Shown here: positions 15,188 to 22,316 of the stretch, in pieces | Numbering within the stretch: the stretch's first letter is position 1 | Layout of the letters: each line of letters begins with the position of its first letter | From: CALJFL01 sp036961205 | Lineage (GTDB): Bacteria > Pseudomonadota > Gammaproteobacteria > Pseudomonadales > Halieaceae | Length of the DNA stretch: 64,000 nt | Assembly: GCA_036961205.1 (NCBI GenBank) | Contig: JBALVI010000001.1 | Location: 868,001 to 932,000, forward strand | Direction: 5' to 3' | The notes under the pieces: model-generated | The model's input: the letters and a program-made list of their open reading frames with translations, nothing else | The model's database searches: none | Told to the model about the DNA's origin: nothing | Program-made: the position numbers and the translations under genes

Positions 15188-18172
15188 GTGGAAGAACTGA
15201 AACTCCAGTTTCTGGGCGAAATCCGGATCTTCCGGGGGGCTGAAGAACTGGCCCTGCCTCCCTCTCGCAAAACCCGCGGCCTGCTCGCTTACCTCGCCCT
15301 TAATCCCCGTAGTTTTCGCCGTGATCAGCTTTGTGAACTGCTCTGGGAGATTCCGGACGATCCCCGGGGGTCACTGCGCTGGAGCTTGTCGAAGTTACGG
15401 CGCCTGGTGGATGACGAGGAACACGCCCGGATCAATGCAGATCGCAGTCATGTGACTTTTGACGCCCATGGCGCCCAAATTGACGTGAGCAAGCTATTGC
15501 GGCTGGTTGATGCCGACCTTGATACGGTAGCTCTCGATGAACTTGAAGCTGCGGTGCAGCTATACAATGGCGAATTTCTCGAAGGTCTGGATCTCGACAA
15601 CTTTCACGAATTTTATACCTGGTGTGTGGGTCAGCGTGAGCAGGTTTCGCAGGCTCAGGTTGCGGTACTTAAGGCGCTGCTGCGGCGTCTCGCCACCCAG
15701 CCCGAGCAGGCCCTGGTTTATGCTCGACAGCTGGCCTCCCTGGCGTCTCACGATGAAACAGCTCAACTTGGTTTGATCGAATTGCTGGTGGCTACCGGCC
15801 ACACTCAGGAAGCCAATCAGCAGAAGAAAATGGCGCAACACTTGTTGCGGGAAGTGGGTATCGAATTCGCCCCCAGGGTGGCGAGTAAACTACCATCGAC
15901 TCCGCCGGCAAACGCCGCTAAAGAGCGCGGTGCGACCCTTCTGCCTTTGCCAGCCTTCCAGCGCGAAGCAGTCAAGACTGTGCGTGGCAAGGTCCTGGGT
16001 CGTGATAGTGAGGTTACAGAACTGGTGTCGGGCTTTAATGAGACCTGCCGTTTGTCCCAGGCGCGCTTGGTCCTACTGCGCGGCGAACCGGGGATAGGCA
16101 AGAGTCGGTTGTTACAGTTAGGTCGGGAAATGGCTGAACTGGCAGATACCTGCCTGTTGCAGGCAGATGCGTTCGAGTCAGAAATAGTGCGGCCCTTTGC
16201 GCTGTGGAGCGACGCTATTCGACGTCATGCCACGCTCGAGGTGCCAGCGCTGTTCAGTGCCGAGGCACCGGTGGCGCGAGATCTGGTTTTTGCCAGTCTC
16301 AGTGATATCGTCGCTCAAGAGTGTGCCAACCGCCCCGTGTTCATCTGTTTTGATGATCTGCAGTGGTGTGACGAGTCCAGCGCTGCTGCTTTGCATTACA
16401 TTTTGAGAATGAACCGGGATCGCCCGTTGTTTATTGCCACCAGTGCCCGCGAAGCGGAGCTGCGCGACAATGTGGCGATGAACCAGGCGCTGCGCGGTTT
16501 GCGTCATGAAGGCCTGCTGCAGGAGTTTCACCTCGGCCCGTTAGGCAACGAGGCGATTTGCGAACTGATCAAATCAGCTGCGCCTGAGATTGATGCGCCG
16601 AAGTTGGCTGAAGAGAGCCACGGTAATCCCTTGTTGGCGATAGAGCTGGCCAGGGCGCAGGCAGCCGGTGATATTGGCGGCTCGTTAGCAGAACTGGTGC
16701 GTGAGCGCCTGTCGCGATTGGACGAAGACGCCAGGGAACTGGTTTTGTGGAGTTCGGTTCTAGCGCCAAACATAGACCGAAAATCTCTGGAAAAATTGGT
16801 GGGTATCCCACCCGCCCGATTTGATTCGGCGCTGGATACCGCCCAGACCCAGGGTATGCTGGTACCCGCAGAGCGGGGCTTCCGATTCTCCCACGACCTT
16901 GTGGGCAGCAGTGTTTACGAGGAAATATCTCCGTCGAGGCAGCAGGGTATGCACCTCCGTATTGCCGAACAATTAGAGGTGGAAACAGCTCTAAACCTGC
17001 AACTTGCGGCGGACCTCGCCCACCATGCTGCCAAAAGTGGAGATCGAGCTCTGGCTGCTCGTGCCATGGTTTCCGCTGGGCGCCTTTGTCTAAGATTTTA
17101 TGCCAATGACGACGCGCTGAATCTGGCACTTATCGGATTGGAGCATGCGGCAACTCTGCCTGATGCAGACCGGGTGTGTCTCACCCTGGAATTGAGTGAT
17201 GTGCGGGTTGCGGCGGCCCCTGTCTCCGATTGGAAATCCGCAGCTGAAGAATATGTAGAACTGGCCGAGCAGGCTTTGGACCATGGAGCCCTGCCTTTCG
17301 CCAGACTGGGTTATCAACTGGCGAGCACTCTGCGCTGGATGCACGGCGACTGGGACCGCGCCAGGCACAACTCACTACAGGCGGAGCGTGTCACTCGCGG
17401 TGCCACCGACGAAGAACACATCATCGGCATGGCCGAAACCGCAAAATGCCTGGCGCTGCTGGAAAAAGACCTGCCCCAGGCGGACGCTATGCTGATGGAG
17501 GCGCAGGCGCTGGCGTCCCGAAAAAATATCGTCACGCCATCGATCGCCTATGCCTCCGGAATTCTGCGGTACTACGAGGGTGAACTGGATAATGCCGAGG
17601 AACTGCTGCAGGAGGCCCGAACCCAGTTCAAGTCGCAGGGGGAGCGGCTCAACGAATATGCAGCGAATGAGTACCTGCTGATGATAGGTCTCGAGCGTGG
17701 GGATTTTCGTGGTGCTAAATTCCACTGCCAATCGCTTTTGGACCTTGGTGCGAAGGTGCGCGAGGGCAGCGAGTTGCCCTATGCGCAGGCGATGAATTGC
17801 CTGCTGCAAAAAGCAGCGGGCGCAGAATCTACGGACCTTGAGGCCAGTTTAGAGGACCTGCGAAAGGTCGATGCCAAATTTCGACTATCCTACATACTTA
17901 ACAGAGTGGCATTGCTGGGCCTTGAGCTAGGGAACTGGCAGGACGCAATAAGCTATGCTGCCGAGGCATTGGCCTGTACTGAAGCGCTGGCCCGGGCGTC
18001 GGAGATGATGTTTGCCAGAACGACCCTGGCCCTCGCCTATAAGGCGCTCGATGAGCGCGATGAAATGTTGTTGCAACTGACCAAGTTGCGGGAAATGCAG
18101 AACCTGGGTGTGGCAAGGTGGGCCCGGGAGAGAGCAGAGCCGCTGCTATTAATGGAGAAGAGCGCGCCGTGA
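15188..18172 (+). CDS. BTAD / AAA-ATPase / TPR signal-transduction regulator
   Basis: A protein of 994 residues from a GTG start with AGAGGG upstream. An OmpR-like winged helix (about 1-95) is followed by a bacterial transcriptional activator domain (about 100-225, SARP/AfsR type). Next comes a STAND-like ATPase with Walker A GEPGIGKS (299-306) and Walker B FICFDDLQWCD (384-394). The C-terminal 400 residues are helical TPR-like repeats. It lacks the LuxR helix-turn-helix seen at the end of MalT-type proteins, so DNA binding should lie at the N-terminus. The ligand is unknown. The next gene starts within its stop codon, so it leads an operon with DUF4242, OsmC and flavin monooxygenase genes and faces the cysteine synthase operon. 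Confidence 0.88.
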   Translation: MEELKLQFLGEIRIFRGAEELALPPSRKTRGLLAYLALNPRSFRRDQLCELLWEIPDDPRGSLRWSLSKLRRLVDDEEHARINADRSHVTFDAHGAQIDVSKLLRLVDADLDTVALDELEAAVQLYNGEFLEGLDLDNFHEFYTWCVGQREQVSQAQVAVLKALLRRLATQPEQALVYARQLASLASHDETAQLGLIELLVATGHTQEANQQKKMAQHLLREVGIEFAPRVASKLPSTPPANAAKERGATLLPLPAFQREAVKTVRGKVLGRDSEVTELVSGFNETCRLSQARLVLLRGEPGIGKSRLLQLGREMAELADTCLLQADAFESEIVRPFALWSDAIRRHATLEVPALFSAEAPVARDLVFASLSDIVAQECANRPVFICFDDLQWCDESSAAALHYILRMNRDRPLFIATSAREAELRDNVAMNQALRGLRHEGLLQEFHLGPLGNEAICELIKSAAPEIDAPKLAEESHGNPLLAIELARAQAAGDIGGSLAELVRERLSRLDEDARELVLWSSVLAPNIDRKSLEKLVGIPPARFDSALDTAQTQGMLVPAERGFRFSHDLVGSSVYEEISPSRQQGMHLRIAEQLEVETALNLQLAADLAHHAAKSGDRALAARAMVSAGRLCLRFYANDDALNLALIGLEHAATLPDADRVCLTLELSDVRVAAAPVSDWKSAAEEYVELAEQALDHGALPFARLGYQLASTLRWMHGDWDRARHNSLQAERVTRGATDEEHIIGMAETAKCLALLEKDLPQADAMLMEAQALASRKNIVTPSIAYASGILRYYEGELDNAEELLQEARTQFKSQGERLNEYAANEYLLMIGLERGDFRGAKFHCQSLLDLGAKVREGSELPYAQAMNCLLQKAAGAESTDLEASLEDLRKVDAKFRLSYILNRVALLGLELGNWQDAISYAAEALACTEALARASEMMFARTTLALAYKALDERDEMLLQLTKLREMQNLGVARWARERAEPLLLMEKSAP

Positions 18173-18690
18173 CGGATGTTATCCTAGAGCGAGATTTTGC
18201 AGACCCTATTACTGCTGAGCAGGTGGCGGCGATGACGGCTGAGGCCGGTGGTTGCCTTGAGCTCTACCGAATGAATTGGCAAAACAGCTATTTGGCCGAT
18301 GACGGCAGAAAAATGGTTTGCTACTTCAGCGCTCCAGACACAGAATCTGCGCGCACTGCTTTTCATCAAATGGGTGCCGTTGTTCGGACGGCGTGGCCCG
18401 CCACCATACACACAGGTTCCAATGCCAGTTTGACGCCGAACGTGGTGGTGGAACGAGATTTCGAACAGGCGGTGACTATGGAGTCGATCCAGGCCCTGGA
18501 AGACGCCGGCGCCGGCTGCCTGGATGTACGCGATGTCCGTTTCGTAAAGACGTTTTTCTCTGTCGACCACACACGGATGTTGTGTCTCTACAACGCCCCG
18601 GATGCGGAAGCCGTGCGCGCGGCCCAGGATGAGGCGAAGGTGCCTTTTTCTCGAGTCTGGTCGGCCCAGTTACTACAGCCCATCGAATAA
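18169..18690 (+). CDS. Tandem DUF4242 protein
   Basis: A protein of 173 residues from the GTG at 18169, which overlaps the previous stop as GTGA and has GGAG upstream. It consists of two copies of a ferredoxin-like DUF4242 unit: each begins with VxERDFxxxxT, contains a central FYxxD/GxKMxCxxxAPD-like strand and ends ARTAW/FSRVW. Single-domain DUF4242 proteins are known, one from Streptomyces as a nickel-binding protein by recall. Metal binding here is possible but not evident from a clear His/Cys cluster. It is translationally coupled to the BTAD regulator, so it may act as partner or sensor. Cytosolic, no signal peptide. Confidence 0.75.
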   Translation: MTDVILERDFADPITAEQVAAMTAEAGGCLELYRMNWQNSYLADDGRKMVCYFSAPDTESARTAFHQMGAVVRTAWPATIHTGSNASLTPNVVVERDFEQAVTMESIQALEDAGAGCLDVRDVRFVKTFFSVDHTRMLCLYNAPDAEAVRAAQDEAKVPFSRVWSAQLLQPIE

Positions 18691-18806
18691 TCCAACGCGA
18701 AAAAACACGAACGCTTCAACGGTGGGTTCAACGCTGCCTGGTCATTCTGTAGTTGTCCAGCCAGTGAGCTGAATCACAGAAACCATAACAGTTGAGGGAT
18801 TTCACC

Positions 18807-19367
18807 ATGAACATGTATACAAAAATAGCTAATAACGGAGTCAATGTCGAAGCGCTGGTTGGTGCTCGAGAGGCGCTTACCGAAACGCCAGAGGGCGCCC
18901 AGTTCAAATGGCGCGCCAGTTGTGACTGGGTCAACGGTACTCATTGCAACACGAGTGTTGAAGGCTTCTTCGGTTTGGGTGAAGAGCAGAGCCGTAAGAC
19001 CAACTTCAAGTTTGATGCCGATCACCCCGAGGTTTTCGCCTCAGAAGACAAAGGCGCTACCCCGGTTGAGTACGTGCTGGTGGGTTTGGCCAGTTGCCTT
19101 ACCGCGGGTATAGCTTCAGTCGCTCAGTATCGCAACATTCAATTACGCAGCGTTCGCGCCATCGTTGAGGGTGATATGGATATTCAGGGCATTCTTGGCA
19201 TCGACAGTGATGTTCGCAATGGTTATGACGGCATACGTGTGATGTTCGAAATTGATGCTGATGCTACGACGGAAGAGATTGAGGCGGTTGTCGCCCAATC
19301 CCAGAAGCGCTCTGCGGTATTCGACATTGTTACCAATCCAACTCAGGTTGAAGTGACGGTAAAATGA
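18807..19367 (+). CDS. OsmC family protein
   Basis: A protein of 186 residues from the ATG at 18807 (GAGGG 8-9 nt upstream); an in-frame TTG at 18792 is less likely. The OsmC signature is visible as TPVEYVLVGLASCLTAGIASVA (about residues 88-109), with the conserved Cys in the central helix; the second usual peroxidatic Cys is not obvious. An N-terminal segment carries two further cysteines in CDWVNGTHC. Family members reduce organic hydroperoxides or bind thiol-reactive small molecules. The stop overlaps the ATG of the flavin monooxygenase by 4 bp (ATGA), so the two are coupled and may act on the same substrate. Confidence 0.85.
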   Translation: MNMYTKIANNGVNVEALVGAREALTETPEGAQFKWRASCDWVNGTHCNTSVEGFFGLGEEQSRKTNFKFDADHPEVFASEDKGATPVEYVLVGLASCLTAGIASVAQYRNIQLRSVRAIVEGDMDIQGILGIDSDVRNGYDGIRVMFEIDADATTEEIEAVVAQSQKRSAVFDIVTNPTQVEVTVK

Positions 19368-20662
19368 AAATAAGTAATGGTCAGACACGCCCACCGGTGG
19401 TGGGCGATGTCACCACAATAGTAATTGGTGCGGGTCAGGCCGGCCTGGCTGCCAGTCGTTGCCTGGATGAACGTGGCATAGATCACCTGATTCTTGAGCG
19501 TGGTGAGATAGCCAACAGCTGGCGCAAAGAACGCTGGCAGTCTCTCAAGCTGCTGACTCCCAACTGGCAGACAGTGTTGCCCGGTCACGGCTATCAGGGT
19601 GACAACCCTGATGGTTTTATGGGCATTACTGAGCTGGTCAGTTTTCTCGATGACTACGCGAGGCGTATCAGTGCCCCTATTGTTACCGGCACCACCGTGG
19701 AATCGGTCTCGCCGATGGATGATGGGTATCGAGTGAACACCAATCGTGGCGTGTGGCATTGCCGCACGGTGGTGATGGCCAGCGGTGCTTTCAATATTCC
19801 GGTGTTGCCGCGTTTTGCCAGTGCTCTGCCAACAGGGATAGAAAGCCTGACTCCCCACGACTACCGGAGCCCGGATGAGATGGCAGAGGGCGGTGTCCTG
19901 GTAGTCGGGGCTTCGGCCACTGGACTACAGTTGGCGCGCGAAATACAGCAAAGTGGTCGCCCGGTGACACTCTGTGTAGGAGAGCATGTGCGGTTGCCAC
20001 GACGTTATCGCGGTCGCGATATCCTGCACTGGATGCATTGTTTGGGATTGCTAGACGAGAGCTATCGCGAAGTCGATGATATCAGCCGGGCGCGCCGAGT
20101 ACCTTCGGCACAACTGGTGGGTTCAGCCAGCCACGGTGACCTCGATCTGAACAGCCTCACCAGGGCGGGTGTCAATCTCGTTGGCCGCATGGCGGGATTG
20201 CACAATAACAAGGTGCAATTCTCTGGCGCTCTAAGCAATGTTTGCAAAATGGGCGATTTGAAAATGAACCGGTTACTGCGAAGTATTGATGACTGGATTG
20301 CTGAGAAAGGCGAAGATCAGCTGTCCATGCCGGCCGAAGAATTTTCTGCTACCAATAGCGGCAGCAAGCAGGCGCTTTCAATGAGCCTGGCGAGCGGTGA
20401 GATCAAGAGCGTGGTTTGGGCTTGTGGCTTCAGACCGGATTACAGTTGGCTCAAAGTACCGGTGCTGAATCGCAAAAACCAGCTAGTCCACGATGGCGGC
20501 GTAACTGCATCGCCAGGTTTGTACGCTATGGGTTTGCCGTTTATGCGTCGCCGGAAATCGTCGTTTATTTTTGGTGCCGGTGACGACGCCAGGGATATAA
20601 GCGATCACCTTGCTGCTTATGTGGCAAATTCCGTCGCCGCGCGCTCGATCGCTGTTGCCTGA
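19364..20662 (+). CDS. Flavin-dependent monooxygenase/oxidoreductase (CzcO-like)
   Basis: A protein of 432 residues with two dinucleotide-binding folds. VIGAGQAGLAASRCL near residues 21-35 binds FAD; VVGASATGLQLAREI near 177-191 binds NAD(P)H. The motif WRKERWQSLKLLTP and the closing VWACGFRPDYSWL fit the CzcO/FMO-like family rather than thioredoxin reductase (no CxxC). It probably hydroxylates or oxidises a soft nucleophile such as sulfur, nitrogen or a metalloid. Translation is coupled to the OsmC gene. It is the last gene of the BTAD-led operon; a small GC-rich inverted repeat follows it at 20665-20693. Confidence 0.85.
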   Translation: MKISNGQTRPPVVGDVTTIVIGAGQAGLAASRCLDERGIDHLILERGEIANSWRKERWQSLKLLTPNWQTVLPGHGYQGDNPDGFMGITELVSFLDDYARRISAPIVTGTTVESVSPMDDGYRVNTNRGVWHCRTVVMASGAFNIPVLPRFASALPTGIESLTPHDYRSPDEMAEGGVLVVGASATGLQLAREIQQSGRPVTLCVGEHVRLPRRYRGRDILHWMHCLGLLDESYREVDDISRARRVPSAQLVGSASHGDLDLNSLTRAGVNLVGRMAGLHNNKVQFSGALSNVCKMGDLKMNRLLRSIDDWIAEKGEDQLSMPAEEFSATNSGSKQALSMSLASGEIKSVVWACGFRPDYSWLKVPVLNRKNQLVHDGGVTASPGLYAMGLPFMRRRKSSFIFGAGDDARDISDHLAAYVANSVAARSIAVA

Positions 20663-20923
20663 GGTCGGGCGTCTCTATTTGGGCTAAGCCCGAAATTCAA
20701 GACAGCATTGCGGTGGCCGGTTTCACCATAAAAGATACCGGAGTACGAAACTTTTCGACTACCGGGGGGGTCATAAAACCACCGGCCCGGTTTATAGCGA
20801 TGTACGGATCATTAACGCCGTACTTCAGGGGATAATGTGACAAAGACCCGAGCTCGCCGAAGGCTCGTTACAACACTAGCAGCCCCTGATCTGGGCTGAA
20901 ATACAAGTTGCAGGAGCAATTTC
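20663..20923 (+). promoter_or_regulatory. Longest gene-free stretch: hairpins and leader of the DUF547 gene
   Basis: About 260 bp without a gene. An inverted repeat TCGGGC (20665-20670) / GCCCGA (20688-20693) just after the monooxygenase stop may be a weak terminator; no T-run follows. A hairpin CAGCCC (20880-20885) / GGGCTG (20893-20898) with a 7-nt loop lies 14 nt before the AGGAG of the next gene. The middle (20735-20800) has repeated ACCGG elements that could pair, but I recognise no known riboswitch class. Confidence 0.35.
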
Positions 20924-21703
20924 TTGAATAGTTCTCTGAGCCAATACACAAAAATTCTTATTGCGGCATTCAGCGTGACCCTTGCGCCGTCGGCTTTTGC
21001 GAACAACGCTGATGACTACACGGAAGCTCTGGATGCCTGGGCAAGAGTGCTGGTAGAGCATGTCGATGAACAAGGGCGAATCGACTTCGAGGCGGTGGCG
21101 ACAGAGCCAGCTGATTTGATGCTTTATGTCGAGGTGGTCGCTGGCTATGGCCCTTTGTCACACCCCGAGGATTTTGGAGATCGCGAAAAGGTACTTGCCT
21201 ATCATGCCAACACCTACAATGCGCTGGCTATGTGGGGCGTCATTGAGCGCGGAATTCCTGAAGGCTTCACCAATTTTTTTAAGCGTGCCACCTTTTTCAA
21301 ATTCCGTGATGTGATGATTGCGGGCAAAAAAACCAATCTGTACGATTATGAAAACAAGGTGATACGGCCACTGGATGAGCCGCGAATGCACTTTGTACTT
21401 AACTGTATGGTGCGCGATTGTCCGCGATTGCCCCAACAGGTGTTTGCCGCTGAAGAGCTGGACCAACAGCTAGAGCAGGCGACGGTGGGGTTTTTCAGCG
21501 AACCACGCAAGCTTGAAATTGTCGACCAGGAAAAGTTGATCCGCGTATCTTCGATATTAGATTTCTACACTGAGGACTTTGTCGATTCGGGCAAAGCCAG
21601 AGATCTGCCCACTTACATTAATCAGTTTGTGACTACTCCGATACCGGAGGGCTACAAAGTGAAATTTGTTGAGTATGACTGGCGGATTAACGCACAGCCC
21701 TGA
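20924..21703 (+). CDS. Exported DUF547 protein
   Basis: A protein of 259 residues from a TTG start with AGGAG about 7 nt upstream; no in-frame ATG precedes the signal sequence. The N-terminus is a signal peptide ending in SAFA before NNADD. The rest matches the DUF547 family: YHANTYNALAMWGVI and the Cys-containing segment MHFVLNCMVRDCPRLP. The two cysteines and nearby His/Asn resemble a possible thiol-active site, but the biochemical role of DUF547 is not established. It is probably periplasmic. Flanking genes are not obviously related: a flavin monooxygenase ends 260 bp upstream and a GNAT gene starts 103 bp downstream. Confidence 0.8.
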   Translation: MNSSLSQYTKILIAAFSVTLAPSAFANNADDYTEALDAWARVLVEHVDEQGRIDFEAVATEPADLMLYVEVVAGYGPLSHPEDFGDREKVLAYHANTYNALAMWGVIERGIPEGFTNFFKRATFFKFRDVMIAGKKTNLYDYENKVIRPLDEPRMHFVLNCMVRDCPRLPQQVFAAEELDQQLEQATVGFFSEPRKLEIVDQEKLIRVSSILDFYTEDFVDSGKARDLPTYINQFVTTPIPEGYKVKFVEYDWRINAQP

Positions 21704-21806
21704 TTTATCGCAGGCACACCTACTGTCCATGCGGTGTCGGAATTTTCTTTCCAGCCTGACTATCGGTTAGAGTGTTACTACGTATCATTTTAAATCAGGT
21801 AGCCCG

Positions 21807-22316
21807 ATGACCGTAATGACGACAGAGCGTCTGAAGCTAGAGGAACTGGTTCCCGAAGACGCCGCTTTCGCGCTGGCGTTACTTAATGACCCTGACTTTA
21901 TTGCCAATGTCGCAGACCGTGGCTTGCGTACTATTCCAGAAGCCGAGAAGTATCTGATCGATGGCCCCATAGCCAGTTATCGCGAGCATGGCTTTGGCAT
22001 GTATGCGATAAGGCGATTGGATAATGGCGAGACTATTGGTATGTGCGGGCTGGTAAAGCGTCCGGGATTGGAAGACATCGATATCGGCTACGGGTTTTTG
22101 CCTGCCGCTAGAGGGCATGGTTTTGCGCGGGAGGCAGCTCGCGCAGTGTTTGATTTTGCCCGGGGAGAGTTGGGTCTGACTCGTATCGTCGCCATCGTCT
22201 CTCCGGGCAATGCGCCCTCCATTACTCTGCTTGAAAACCTGGGTATGCACCATGAGTCTATGGTGCGGTTGCCAGGCGAGGAGCAGAGCATTCGGTTGTA
22301 TGCCTGGTCCCTCTAA
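21807..22316 (+). CDS. GNAT N-acetyltransferase (RimJ/RimL type)
   Basis: A protein of 169 residues. MTTERLKLEELVPEDAAFALALLND is the usual N-terminal strand and helix of the ribosomal-protein-alanine acetyltransferase-like GNAT subgroup. GYGFLPAARGHGFAREAARAV (about 93-113) contains the R/Q-x-x-G-x-G/A acetyl-CoA pyrophosphate loop, and SPGNAPSITLLENLGM is the C-terminal conserved motif. It acetylates an amine on a small molecule or a protein N-terminus; the substrate cannot be told. The last 4 bp overlap the end of the convergent TonB-dependent receptor gene. Confidence 0.87.
   Translation: MTVMTTERLKLEELVPEDAAFALALLNDPDFIANVADRGLRTIPEAEKYLIDGPIASYREHGFGMYAIRRLDNGETIGMCGLVKRPGLEDIDIGYGFLPAARGHGFAREAARAVFDFARGELGLTRIVAIVSPGNAPSITLLENLGMHHESMVRLPGEEQSIRLYAWSL

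Noticed and set aside
20735..20800. Possible riboswitch before the DUF547 gene
   Set aside because: The ACCGG-rich segment can fold, but I could not match it to a known class such as cyclic-di-GMP, TPP, FMN or SAM.
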